Shown one piece after another: positions 46,079-55,110 of a stretch of 64,000 nt of DNA (position 1 is the first letter of the stretch; every line of letters starts with the position of its first letter). The DNA lies in assembly GCA_015491865.1 (NCBI GenBank), contig WFVD01000018.1, positions 1 to 64,000 of the forward strand. Reading direction: 5' to 3'. The translations under genes and the position numbers were made by a program. Below the pieces are notes generated by a model that ran no database searches, was not told where the DNA came from, and worked only from the letters and a program-made list of their open reading frames with translations. This DNA comes from Gammaproteobacteria bacterium (lineage in GTDB: Bacteria; Pseudomonadota; Gammaproteobacteria; SZUA-140).

Positions 46079-46798
46079 ATGGACATCATCGAAATCACCT
46101 ACTGTTTTCATCTGGAAGATAAAAAGAGAGAGACTTTTAAGCTCAGGCTGGATGCCGGTAGCCTTGAGTTGATTAGTGATAACGGCGCACCGGTGCCTGA
46201 GTGGGCTGCGCTTGAGTATCATCAATGTTCGAATTGTACTCATAATAGAGAAGAGACCCCATATTGCCTCGTGGCTAAAAATCTTGCCAGTGTGATCAGC
46301 CGCTTTGATGCTATCTGTTCGCACGAAAAGATTGACCTTGAAGTGATCACCGACGAAAGGCGCATTATTCAGAATACAACCGCACAGCGGGCGATAAGCT
46401 CTCTGCTGGGGCTGATATTTGCGACCAGTGGTTGCAGTCATACCGCCTATATGAAGCCAATGGCACGCTTTCATCTGCCGCTGGCTTCACATGAAGAGAC
46501 GACCTTCAGGGCGGCAGGTATGTTTCTGCTGGCACAATATTTTCAGGAGAAAGCTGGTCAGGGGGGCAAGTTTGATATGGCGGGACTTAAGGATATCTAT
46601 CAGGCCCTTCATGTGATTAACATAGCTATTTCAGATCGAATCAGAAGCGCCCTGTCGGCTGAGGCATCGATTAATGCCGTGGTGATTCTGGATACTCGTG
46701 CCAACTTGATACCGTTTTCGATTGAAGAGCAATTTGATGAGATTCGCCACCTGTTTGATGCGTATGACTCTGAGGGTATCGACGAGAACAGGCGTTGA
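46079..46798 (+). CDS. Hypothetical protein with a CxxC-x10-C motif
   Basis: 239 residues; not recognised. The N-terminal 60 residues look like a beta-rich module (IIEITYCFHLEDKKRETFKLRL, AALEYHQC). Then comes CSNCTHNREETPYC (about 50-63), a possible metal or cluster site. The remainder is helical (PLGLIFATSGCSHT-type hydrophobic core; FRAAGMFLLAQYFQEKAG). No signal peptide or membrane helix is evident. A PilZ gene lies 122 bp downstream on the same strand, and a PAS-GGDEF-EAL gene comes soon after, so a place in c-di-GMP signalling is possible but unproven. Confidence 0.7.
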   Translation: MDIIEITYCFHLEDKKRETFKLRLDAGSLELISDNGAPVPEWAALEYHQCSNCTHNREETPYCLVAKNLASVISRFDAICSHEKIDLEVITDERRIIQNTTAQRAISSLLGLIFATSGCSHTAYMKPMARFHLPLASHEETTFRAAGMFLLAQYFQEKAGQGGKFDMAGLKDIYQALHVINIAISDRIRSALSAEASINAVVILDTRANLIPFSIEEQFDEIRHLFDAYDSEGIDENRR

Positions 46799-46920
46799 AA
46801 ATATCGGCCAGATCTGTGATGTGACTGGTATCGCTCACGCCAGTAGACGAAGAGATTAGAATGGATATGTGATTGTGTTCTTTGTTTGTCCTTGTTTAAA
46901 TCAGCTAAGATGATTGATGA

Positions 46921-47292
46921 GTGAACCTTGGAACTGTTGATATGAAAGAGCATCGTCGCGCAGAACGTATTACCCCGCCGCAGCCGTCGCAGGAAAGACT
47001 GACACTACATGTGGATGGTCAGGGCTTTGCTGTAAAGTCAGTGCAAGATGTTTCGCCGTTTGGGGTGGGTGTCTGCATTGAAAGCGATGTCGGCCAGGGT
47101 ATAGATGTCCGCCTGAGCTATCAGAGCGAGGGTCATGAATCAGAGGTATTCGGCACCATTGCCTGGAGCTCACCTGTTGAGGTGGCCAGCGCTGCTGACA
47201 CAGTGAGTTTATACCGTATCGGCATCTGCCTTCAGCCCGAGAATGTTAAGGATAATCTTCACTTTTATAAGCTCATCTCATCCGTCTGTTAG
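46921..47292 (+). CDS. PilZ-domain protein
   Basis: 123 residues from GTG 46921; ATG 46942 is an alternative start just before the domain. The c-di-GMP motif RxxxR is HRRAERI (about residue 11) and the second motif is DVSPFGVGV. The strand pattern to the C-terminus (LYRIGICL) completes a PilZ barrel. It probably works with local or distant diguanylate cyclases; a GGDEF-EAL protein is encoded at 48135. Confidence 0.85.
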   Translation: MNLGTVDMKEHRRAERITPPQPSQERLTLHVDGQGFAVKSVQDVSPFGVGVCIESDVGQGIDVRLSYQSEGHESEVFGTIAWSSPVEVASAADTVSLYRIGICLQPENVKDNLHFYKLISSVC

Positions 47293-47352
47293 CACTCCTT
47301 GAGTAGCGCACCGCTGGCGTTGCTGAAACAGGTGTGGAGGGTGGGTCTTTTC

Positions 47353-47376
47353 GTTCCCACGGAGGCGCGTGGGAAC
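47353..47376. repeat. REP-like palindromic element
   Basis: GTTCCCACG (47353-47361) and CGTGGGAAC (47368-47376) form a 9-bp perfect hairpin with a six-base GAGGCG loop. GTTCCCAC-type palindromes of this kind recur in many gammaproteobacterial intergenic regions. It lies between convergent genes. Confidence 0.6.
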
Positions 47377-47429
47377 CAGAAGAAGTATCGGTATTGCGGA
47401 TGCCAGTGTGGCACCCGCTGGAGAGCAGT

Positions 47430-47783
47430 TTAATCAGTTTTTTCGCTAGCAGCTTCAGTCGCCTCGTCCTCTTCAGGCTCAGCAGGCCTGTTTTTCGCCA
47501 GCACAAATTCACTGATGGCCGTTAGTTCTGCGCCCTGAATATTAGGGAAGGCGGGCATCACCATTTCACCTTTGCTGATGATGGTAGCGATGGCCTCAAC
47601 ATTGGCCTTTTCTGGTGAGATCTCAAAAATGTAGCTGCCGTCAGGCGTGTGGCAGTCAATGCAGGCGCTGCTGAAGATCTCTTCACCGGTATTGCCGGCA
47701 ACCGGGGTGTAATCGTTAGATACAGAGCAACCGGCGGTGGTTGCGATAACAGTGGCTGCGGTCAGCATGGTCAGGCGTTTCAT
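47430..47783 (-). CDS. Monohaem cytochrome c lipoprotein
   Basis: 117 residues. The signal sequence MKRLTMLTAATVIATTAGC ends in a lipobox, so it is anchored to a membrane in the periplasm. One haem motif, CIDCH (near residue 38-42), is followed by a likely distal Met in KGEMVMPAF, as in class I cytochromes c. The tail is very acidic (EPEEDEATEAASEKTD). It is a candidate electron carrier; its partner is not evident. Upstream, 47784-48134 holds two divergent promoter regions and no gene. Confidence 0.88.
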   Translation of the reverse strand: MKRLTMLTAATVIATTAGCSVSNDYTPVAGNTGEEIFSSACIDCHTPDGSYIFEISPEKANVEAIATIISKGEMVMPAFPNIQGAELTAISEFVLAKNRPAEPEEDEATEAASEKTD

Positions 47784-48134
47784 CTAATCCTCACTTTAAT
47801 ATGATTGGGGGGAGTATCTGCCGAAATTGAGAGGGAATGCTATCAAAATAGCGGGGTGGTTGGAACTGTTGTTGCGAGTTCTTTGTTATTTATTGCCTGA
47901 TGTTCAGGGAGGCAATCCATGATAGCGGGCACAGTTTGTGATATTTGAACTACAGAATTTCTGCTGAGTCACGATATTAATTAGGAACTATACCTGCGTT
48001 ATATCAGTGATTATTACCCTTTATTCTGAGTGGTTAATTAACAGGAGGAAGGTTCTGGATATTTCGACTAACCGGCGCGAGGGGGCAATGTTGTGCTCCT
48101 CGAACTCATTCACTTTCAGTTGTGAGATAGCGTT
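47784..48134. other. Intergenic region between cytochrome c and GGDEF-EAL genes
   Basis: 351 bp between divergent genes. An AT-rich stretch near 47975-48040 could hold promoters. AGGAGGAAGG (around 48041-48050) is a strong ribosome-like site but no usable start codon follows it closely. A possible short frame at about 48088 encodes only 19 codons and is not credible. Confidence 0.5.
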
Positions 48135-50354
48135 ATGTTTGCTGTGATGATCACCGCTATCTGCCTCACTGTTGTTGCTATTCTGCTGATCTATCTACGC
48201 GCTCTTAAGCAGCGCATCAGAGAGGGCGAATTGCAGCGGGCGGCGCAGAACGAAAAGATTCGCCTGATGCAGCAGTCACAGCGGATCGCTAAAACTGCGC
48301 CATGGGTCTGGCATATCGAGCGTGATGTGATTGAGTGGAATGATGAATTTTTTGAGATGCTGGACTATGAACCCGGTTCGTTTAATCTTGATCGTAGCTT
48401 TTATATCAGCTGTGTACATCCTGATGACAGAGAGACTGTAGAGAATGCGATGGCCAGGGTGTTGTCAAAGGATGCTGCCGCATCGCTGGAACATCGGATT
48501 TTTACACGTACCGGCGAGTTGTTATGGATTGAGCAGCGGGCAGAAGTAGTCCGCAACTCTGTGGGTAAAGCGCAGTATGTGGCGGGTGTGTGCCAGGATA
48601 TTACTGCAAGAAAACTGTCAGAGCGAGATCTGCTGGAGAAGAGGCATACGCTACGGCTGATTCTTGACAACGCCCCCATTGGAATCTGGCTGCAGGATCG
48701 TCAGGGTAAACTGCTCTTTGTGAATAAGGCTTTTTGCCAGGCGTTAGGGATGCCAGAGGGACGCTTTCTCTCCGTGAGTCATTACGCTGAAATTTATCCT
48801 GGTGACGAGGCGTCGGTGATGAGCTGCATCGCCTCTGACGAGGCTGCACTGGCACAGGATGGACCGCACCGTTCATATGAACGTCTAAAGTTTTCGGATG
48901 GAAAAATGCATGACCTTGAGATCATAAAAGTGAGGCTATCGAATAGTGACGGGGCGGTGAGTGGTTTGATTGGGCTGAGTACAGATATCACGCAGCGAAA
49001 AATTGCTGAAGAGAATTTGCTACATCTCGCGCATCATGACGGTTTAACCGGTCTTGCTAATCGTAACTATTTTGTCGATCAACTGCGTAAAACCTTTGCT
49101 GCTGCCCGACGCCAGAAGAGTTATGGTGCGATCTTCTTTTTTGACTGTGACCATTTTAAATCGATTAATGACACGCTGGGACATCAGACAGGTGATGATA
49201 TCTTAAAAGAGATGGGTGAGCGCCTTGCAAAAAATATTCGCCAGGAAGATGAGGTGGCTCGGCTGGGCGGAGATGAGTTTGTGGTGATGGCGGTCAATAT
49301 CGGTGACGATCCACGCGTCGCTGCTGAACGTGCGCAAAGTATTGCTGAAAAATTAAAGGATGTACTACTGCAACCTTACGAGATTTCTGGTCAACTGCAT
49401 CATTTGACACCGAGCGTTGGGGTGAGCCTTTTTCCGCAGGAGGAGCAGACCGCAGATGATGTGTTAAAACACGCCGATACGGCGATGTACCGGGCGAAGG
49501 ATGCAGGGCGAAATACTATCCGCTTTTTTATGCCGAGCATGCAGGAAGAGGTGGAGCAGCGTCTACGAACCCAGACTGAACTGCGGCATGCGCTCGACCA
49601 TGATGAGCTGGAGCTGCATTACCAGCCACAGATCAACGCCACAACCGGGGTGACGGGCGTTGAAGCGCTGATTCGCTGGAACCACCCTGAAAGAGGAATG
49701 GTCTTTCCAGGTGATTTTATTGAGATAGCTGAAGAGAGTGCACTGATCATCCCGATGGGTGAGTGGGTGCTGAGGAAGGGGCTGGCGCAGCTTAAACAGT
49801 GGCAGACGGAAGGGCTCTGCCTGGAGACGCTGGCGATCAATGTGAGTCCGAAACAGTTTCATCAGGATAGCTTTGTTGAGTATGTAAAAGGGCTGTTGAA
49901 TGAGATGCAGATGGGTGGTGACGCACTTGAACTGGAGTTGACAGAGAATATCCTGCTTGACCAGACTGCCGAAACGGTCAGTAAGATTGAGGCGCTAAAA
50001 GAGGTGGGTGTGCTTTTTTCGATTGATGATTTCGGTACCGGCTATTCATCGATGGCCTACCTGAAAAAACTGCCACTTGACCGCCTCAAGATAGACAAAT
50101 CTTTTGTGAGTGATATCACCACCGACATTAATGATGCCCATATTGTAAAGACAATTATCGGTATGTCGCATAACCTTGGGTTAGCGCTGATAGCCGAAGG
50201 GGTTGAGAGCAAAGAAGAGATGGACTTTCTGCTTGAAAATGGCTGCGATAATTATCAGGGGTACTATTTCTCTCGGCCGATCGCGGCGAATAAAATTATC
50301 GATTTCTGTAACGGGTATAAGCCTGTTCTTGGCCAGAAAAAAGCCCTCGCGTAG
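48135..50354 (+). CDS. PAS-PAS-GGDEF-EAL c-di-GMP signalling protein
   Basis: 739 residues. An N-terminal helix (about 3-22) anchors it to the membrane. Two PAS domains follow (about 45-150, 165-285; APWVWHIERDVIEWND and IGIWLQDRQGKLLFVN). The GGDEF domain (about 290-455) has the intact LGGDEF and, five residues earlier, the product-inhibition I-site RQED. The EAL domain (about 475-730) has EALIRWNHP, the metal-binding ELELTENILLD, and DDFGTGYSSMAYL. Cyclase and phosphodiesterase signatures both look intact. PAS cofactors are unknown. Encoded near two PilZ genes, so c-di-GMP effectors are at hand. Confidence 0.93.
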   Translation: MFAVMITAICLTVVAILLIYLRALKQRIREGELQRAAQNEKIRLMQQSQRIAKTAPWVWHIERDVIEWNDEFFEMLDYEPGSFNLDRSFYISCVHPDDRETVENAMARVLSKDAAASLEHRIFTRTGELLWIEQRAEVVRNSVGKAQYVAGVCQDITARKLSERDLLEKRHTLRLILDNAPIGIWLQDRQGKLLFVNKAFCQALGMPEGRFLSVSHYAEIYPGDEASVMSCIASDEAALAQDGPHRSYERLKFSDGKMHDLEIIKVRLSNSDGAVSGLIGLSTDITQRKIAEENLLHLAHHDGLTGLANRNYFVDQLRKTFAAARRQKSYGAIFFFDCDHFKSINDTLGHQTGDDILKEMGERLAKNIRQEDEVARLGGDEFVVMAVNIGDDPRVAAERAQSIAEKLKDVLLQPYEISGQLHHLTPSVGVSLFPQEEQTADDVLKHADTAMYRAKDAGRNTIRFFMPSMQEEVEQRLRTQTELRHALDHDELELHYQPQINATTGVTGVEALIRWNHPERGMVFPGDFIEIAEESALIIPMGEWVLRKGLAQLKQWQTEGLCLETLAINVSPKQFHQDSFVEYVKGLLNEMQMGGDALELELTENILLDQTAETVSKIEALKEVGVLFSIDDFGTGYSSMAYLKKLPLDRLKIDKSFVSDITTDINDAHIVKTIIGMSHNLGLALIAEGVESKEEMDFLLENGCDNYQGYYFSRPIAANKIIDFCNGYKPVLGQKKALA

Positions 50355-50386
50355 CAACAACAGCCGGTCTTAACGTGCTACATTTT

Positions 50387-51613
50387 TTATAGCCAGTGCT
50401 GTCCCGGATAGTGTCCATATTTGAGGCGGGCGATACTTTCTCGCATGATCTCCCTTCCCCATTTAAACTCCTTGTAAAGGCAGACAAAACGCCACATATC
50501 TCGCAACACGTTGAGCCGGTCCTTGAGAGGAAGTGCCATTAATGCGGCTGGGAAGTCCGCTTCATGTGGGCGGCCAAAGGCGATCTTAAGCGGGTTCCAT
50601 TGATCAGTGGTGCGCCTGACCTCGGTGGCAATCATGTCGCGATAGAGTGGTTGCAGTTCACGGTTATGAATCGCCGCTTCAATAATCGCCTCACCCGCGA
50701 TAGCACCGGAGTGCAGCGCACAACTCATCCCTTCGCCAATCATGTTGAGAAAACCGGCTGCCTGGCCTGTAATCAGTACATTGCCTTTTCCAAAGACATA
50801 GCGATTGATCAGCGAAGGGCCAAAATTTTCGGCGCACCCCTCATGGTCGACATCGGCTGGCTTTAATCGCACACCGTGTTTATCCTGAAGATAACTGGCG
50901 ACATGCTGATGGCGTTGATGAAAGTTGTCACCCCGTTTAAAACCAACACCGACTATCTGTCTGCCGTCACGTGCATGGCTCCAGGTGTAATGTCCCAGTC
51001 CGGGGTGAAACCAGAAATGGAAGTAGGCCTCATCCAGTGGGCAGTCGATGATCTCATGAAACTTCTGACCCACAAAAAACCACGGAATCTGCTGTGGGTA
51101 GTCGGGGTAGAGCGAGCGCACTACCGGTGAGCTGGGGCCGTCGGCACCGATCACATAACGGCTCCTGTATTGAACTTCATCGCCCCCTTTTTTACGAGTC
51201 GTCACGATCTGCTCTTTGCCCTGCTGCTGCAGACGGATAAACGAGGTTGCATCATGCACCTCGGCGCCGCTCGACTCGATGGCCCAGTGGTCGGCATATT
51301 TCCGATGCAGGTGGGGTGTGGTGCCGCCAAAAAAGTCCATCGACATCGAAACCATCGAAGGGAAATGAAAGGTGACACCTCGGCATGAGGTTGGGTTGTG
51401 GAGTGCCTGTGGCGGAATCGGCCCGAAGTTTTCGAGCAGAAAACGGTGGCCGCGTGGTGACAATATCCCGCTACAGATCTTGTGCCGTGGCAGCTCACGT
51501 TTCTCAATGATCAACGTCTCCATGCCCGTGTCATGCAGACGCCTGGCGGCAGCGGCGGCAGCCAGGCTGGCCCCTACGATGATGACATCAACACGGCGTA
51601 TGGCGCTGGACAT
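50387..51613 (-). CDS. Geranylgeranyl-reductase-like FAD oxidoreductase
   Basis: 408 residues related to the GGR/FixC flavoprotein family. The N-terminal dinucleotide motif normally GxGxxG reads GASLAA (residues near 14-19), and the substrate-loop motif is KICSGILSP, as in GGR-type reductases. The C-terminal FAD-binding GQAAGFLNMIGEGMSCALHSG is well preserved. Members reduce isoprenoid chains of lipids or quinones, but other substrates occur. Start ATG 51613, 3 bp after the ferredoxin-like gene; the same operon as the FAD oxidase. Confidence 0.82.
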   Translation of the reverse strand: MSSAIRRVDVIIVGASLAAAAAARRLHDTGMETLIIEKRELPRHKICSGILSPRGHRFLLENFGPIPPQALHNPTSCRGVTFHFPSMVSMSMDFFGGTTPHLHRKYADHWAIESSGAEVHDATSFIRLQQQGKEQIVTTRKKGGDEVQYRSRYVIGADGPSSPVVRSLYPDYPQQIPWFFVGQKFHEIIDCPLDEAYFHFWFHPGLGHYTWSHARDGRQIVGVGFKRGDNFHQRHQHVASYLQDKHGVRLKPADVDHEGCAENFGPSLINRYVFGKGNVLITGQAAGFLNMIGEGMSCALHSGAIAGEAIIEAAIHNRELQPLYRDMIATEVRRTTDQWNPLKIAFGRPHEADFPAALMALPLKDRLNVLRDMWRFVCLYKEFKWGREIMRESIARLKYGHYPGQHWL

Positions 51614-51616
51614 CGG

Positions 51617-52567
51617 TTATGCCTCCATCAGATCGGCAATGTGGAGCACGGGCTGGCGGGTGACCTGCGACATTGCCAGCCCATCTTCGGCGCACTCAAC
51701 GACGATGCGCTGTACATTGCGCCCGCTCAATATCCAGTTCCCCTGTTCAGTAGCGTCGAGCGCTGGCTGCAGTGTGTTAAGCACACCCGCGGCGGTGGGG
51801 ATCGCATTGCACTGCAGGTCAAGATTGGTCTGGCACCCCTGCTGATAGCGTAGCTGATCATAATGTGTGATCTTCTGTTTGTGATCGAAGTGGAAGCTCC
51901 GCGCCTCGATTAAATAGAGGTCACTCTTTTTCAGCTTGCTGGTGAGTTCGCCGAGCTGGCTAAGGCTATAACCAAGCGCGCAGAGCGCTGTTGCCGGTAG
52001 CCATTGGTGCAGTGCCCTTAAGAGGTGAGCGTTACTAATATAGAGCCGCCTTGCCTCCTGTAGCGGCTCCAGAAAGTTGCGTCGCCGCTGTTCTGAAATG
52101 TGGATGCCTGCTTCAAGTGCGAGTGCAATATCATCTCCATCATCGGTGGCAATTGCGGCGTGAGTTTCGTTAGAGAGTAGTGTCTGTATCTTTGTGAGAG
52201 TATCGGGCATTGAGCGTAGCGCCTTGCCGGGGAGAATAATGGTGTTCGCTTCGATCCTGGTTTCAGCGACTGGCTGGGTTAATAGCGATCCGATATTTTT
52301 CCTGAGCTCAATTTCGCCCCCTTTCGCAAAGAGCGTCTGACGGAGTGTTTTGATCGTATCGGTGATGTCGATCTGTTCCGGGCAGAGCACGTCGCAGGCA
52401 CCACACAGCAGGCAGCTAAAGAGCGCAGGTGCGATCTCATCATTTGTAGCGTTGTGTTGTAGTGCCTTGAAGATCCCCTGTGGACTATATTGCACATCGC
52501 GCCGCTGTTGCCACATAGGGCAGGAGAGCAGGCAGAGGCTGCAGCCATGACAGTTTGAATGTGACAT
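51617..52567 (-). CDS. 2x[4Fe-4S] ferredoxin-type protein (HdrC/GlcF N-terminal-like)
   Basis: 316 residues. Two canonical cluster motifs: CHGCSLCLLSCP (residues 6-17) and CLLCGACDVLCP (about 52-63). The rest is a soluble domain that loosely resembles the CCG region of GlcF/HdrB proteins (GCQTNLDLQC), without full CCG motifs. It probably transfers electrons between the FAD oxidase (whose stop codon overlaps its start) and the GGR-like gene downstream. No membrane helices. Confidence 0.8.
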   Translation of the reverse strand: MSHSNCHGCSLCLLSCPMWQQRRDVQYSPQGIFKALQHNATNDEIAPALFSCLLCGACDVLCPEQIDITDTIKTLRQTLFAKGGEIELRKNIGSLLTQPVAETRIEANTIILPGKALRSMPDTLTKIQTLLSNETHAAIATDDGDDIALALEAGIHISEQRRRNFLEPLQEARRLYISNAHLLRALHQWLPATALCALGYSLSQLGELTSKLKKSDLYLIEARSFHFDHKQKITHYDQLRYQQGCQTNLDLQCNAIPTAAGVLNTLQPALDATEQGNWILSGRNVQRIVVECAEDGLAMSQVTRQPVLHIADLMEA

Positions 52568-54138
52568 TAGAAAATGACGTGGCGGTTAAGGATCATGGAA
52601 GGATCGGCCTGGCGCTTCATCGCCAGATGTTTTTCAACCATCTCATCGCCAAGGGCGCGGCGGATATACCCTTTCATCATACCGCCAAAGCGATAATAGC
52701 TGGTGCCCAGATCAACGCCGATGTCATAGATTTCATTCTTAAAAGATTGCAGCTGGTCGCGGCTATAGCTGTTATCGCCCATCATCGGCTCAAACTCGCA
52801 GCCGTAGGCCCACTCTTCGGCATCGGGTGGAATGCAGGAGAGCTCATAGTGTGGTTTATGGTCTGCTCGAAGTTTGATGCCGACACAGTAGAGAGTGTAA
52901 TGCGGAAAATATTTTTTGCACACTGCATTGCCGCGCTCGACCGATTCGACAAATTTATCAACGCTGCTGGCGAGATCAGGGATCACCATCTGGCGTCCTC
53001 CCCAGTGTTTCCATACGGCGCGTGAGAAGACTACGGTGCGGTCGATCATCTGCCCCCCCTGCATGTGATGTGCGGGCTGAAGGTCCGGGAAGAGTTCACG
53101 CTTGCGTTGATAAAGGTAGAGCGCCTCCTTAACCCGCCACGGGCGCACTGCGTAGTAGGCCGCAGTGCGTATCGCAAAGGGGAGTTCGCCGTAGCCCCGC
53201 ACAGCTTGACGATGGTGGTTTAAAAATTCAGTTTCGCGTTCGTCGCTATCAAAGGCGACCAGCAGTGTGATCGCTCTGTCCATCATTGTCAGAATACCGC
53301 TGTAGTCACAGGCTTCTGTTCTGTCGAGATGGATCAGATCTTCGACGGCGTTGCGTAGTGATGAGTAATAGTAGTAATGCATGCGCAGTGGGGTGTAGGG
53401 GCGTATCCGTAAGGTCGCTTCGGTGATGATGCCGAACTGGCCGTAGCCCAGGATCACCCGCTGAAAAAGTTCAGCATGCATTTCATCTGAACATTCCACG
53501 ATCTCTCCCGTCGGGGTGACCACCTGGAGTGCGATCGCCTGGTCTGCGCTGCAACCGAGCTTTGATGAGTTGACATCGATGCCGCCTACGCCCAGGGTGC
53601 CGCCTACCGAGGAGGTCAGGTTCAGGGGAGCCGACAGATAGTCAAGTCCTTCACGGCGTAGCGCCTCGGCTAGCAGGTGCCAGAATATCCCCCCTTCAGT
53701 ACGTACCGTGAGTGCTGTTTTATCAATATGGAGGACGCGGCTCATGCCAGTCATGTCGAGCAGCACACCGCCGAAGGCGACCGATTCTCCCTCTGTGGTC
53801 AAACCGCCACCGCGGGTCGTGACCGGTACCTGGAACTGTTGCGCAAGCTGCATCAGCGTGGCGATCTGCGCGGCGCCACGTGCGATGACCACCCCGTGTG
53901 GTTTGCCGTAAGCGAGGCCGCCCGCATCTGTCATATAAGTGCCGGTGTTGTGCGGTGCGACGCGCAGTTCGATATTGGCCTGCTTTAGCGCTACGACAAA
54001 TGCAGGCCACTGCTCACCCTGCCAGCGTGCCGGATTGGTCTGCTGCCGCGGGATACCCTGAAGCGAATCGGGCGCGACCGGGCAGGGCGGTATTTTACCG
54101 ATGGTGTTACGAGGGTAGGTGATGTGCTGTTTATCCAC
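52567..54138 (-). CDS. FAD-linked oxidase (GlcD-like, PCMH fold)
   Basis: 523 residues. The PCMH-type FAD-binding domain has VPVTTRGGGLTTEGESVAFGG (about residues 105-125) and LSAPLNLTSSVGGTLGVGG. The C-terminal domain ends in DPSMILNRHVIF, as in the vanillyl-alcohol-oxidase superfamily of (S)-2-hydroxy-acid dehydrogenases. The substrate is unknown. GTG start at 54138. It heads a leftward three-gene operon (FAD oxidase, 2x[4Fe-4S], GGR-like); the first overlap is TAATG. Confidence 0.82.
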   Translation of the reverse strand: MDKQHITYPRNTIGKIPPCPVAPDSLQGIPRQQTNPARWQGEQWPAFVVALKQANIELRVAPHNTGTYMTDAGGLAYGKPHGVVIARGAAQIATLMQLAQQFQVPVTTRGGGLTTEGESVAFGGVLLDMTGMSRVLHIDKTALTVRTEGGIFWHLLAEALRREGLDYLSAPLNLTSSVGGTLGVGGIDVNSSKLGCSADQAIALQVVTPTGEIVECSDEMHAELFQRVILGYGQFGIITEATLRIRPYTPLRMHYYYYSSLRNAVEDLIHLDRTEACDYSGILTMMDRAITLLVAFDSDERETEFLNHHRQAVRGYGELPFAIRTAAYYAVRPWRVKEALYLYQRKRELFPDLQPAHHMQGGQMIDRTVVFSRAVWKHWGGRQMVIPDLASSVDKFVESVERGNAVCKKYFPHYTLYCVGIKLRADHKPHYELSCIPPDAEEWAYGCEFEPMMGDNSYSRDQLQSFKNEIYDIGVDLGTSYYRFGGMMKGYIRRALGDEMVEKHLAMKRQADPSMILNRHVIF

Positions 54139-54288
54139 GTGGTAGGTTCTGCCCGGTTGCTTTGGTCTGATTCAGGCGGTGCCCGCCAACAAAACAGCCA
54201 ATTCTAGACTAAAACGGGTGGAATGGCATCGTTGCCAGCGTTTTTATTGTCAGCGCTGTTGGGGGGAATAACCCGTTGATGCGAGCAT

Positions 54289-55110
54289 CTATTCCGCCAG
54301 CGCTTTTTTCTCTCGCGCCTCTTCGATGATCTCCTGCAACTGCATCTCACTCAGGTCGAGCAAAATGGATAGCTTTTCCTGAGAGTCGATGATCTCTTCA
54401 GCGAAACAGTCGCTATCGATCGCCACCTGTGGCCACAGATGGTGGGCAAGGTCGAGAATACAGATGTAATGGCCAATACGCTGTTCGACACTGGTGGTGG
54501 GTTTATGGGTATGGAAGTTGGCGAGGGTGTCCACATAGGGTTCTGGCAGTCTGAAGCGCTCGGAAACGGCAGCCATGATGATGTCGTGGGTGAGTTCGAA
54601 TCTCTTCTCTTCCAGAGTAGTGATGGCGACGCCTTCCTCGAGCGAGCGAGTGAAGAGTTGCTGGTATTCGTCTGGAAAGCTTTGATTCAGGATTAACATG
54701 CCCATGTCGTGGATCAGACCGAGAAACTCCAGGTCATCACGGAGTTCCGGAAAGGTTTTGTCCGCAATGAGTTTACATAGCAGCGCAATATCAAGGTTAT
54801 GGTTGAGGATTGCCCTTGAAGTGGCCGTTGCAGGCTCTGCCATGGCGCGCATCGTTGCCATAGCAACAGCGCTGCGGATATTTTTCAGGCCAAGAATACG
54901 GATCGCCGCCGGAACATTTGACACATGATTGGCGCGTCGATAGAGCGGTGAATTGGCATATTTGATCAGTGTGCTGGCAAGGGTCGGGTCGCTAAGGAGC
55001 GCCTTTTCCAGCTGTTTGATGTCAGGCTCCGGGCTGGAGACGATATCGAGAACCTTTAGCCCCTCGGGTGAAATGGAGGGGAGCGTGAGTTGAGATAGAT
55101 CAATCGACAT
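54289..55110 (-). CDS. HDOD-domain protein
   Basis: 273 residues from the ATG at 55110, which has GGAAG 6 bp upstream; the frame could extend to 55200 but without support. The HDOD domain spans about 12-205 (ALLSDPTLASTLIKYANSPLYRR; IHDMGMLILNQSFP). HDOD proteins are degenerate HD phosphodiesterase relatives used in signal transduction. The few HD residues here do not form a clear metal site. Stands alone between the FAD-oxidase operon and hemH. Confidence 0.87.
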   Translation of the reverse strand: MSIDLSQLTLPSISPEGLKVLDIVSSPEPDIKQLEKALLSDPTLASTLIKYANSPLYRRANHVSNVPAAIRILGLKNIRSAVAMATMRAMAEPATATSRAILNHNLDIALLCKLIADKTFPELRDDLEFLGLIHDMGMLILNQSFPDEYQQLFTRSLEEGVAITTLEEKRFELTHDIIMAAVSERFRLPEPYVDTLANFHTHKPTTSVEQRIGHYICILDLAHHLWPQVAIDSDCFAEEIIDSQEKLSILLDLSEMQLQEIIEEAREKKALAE

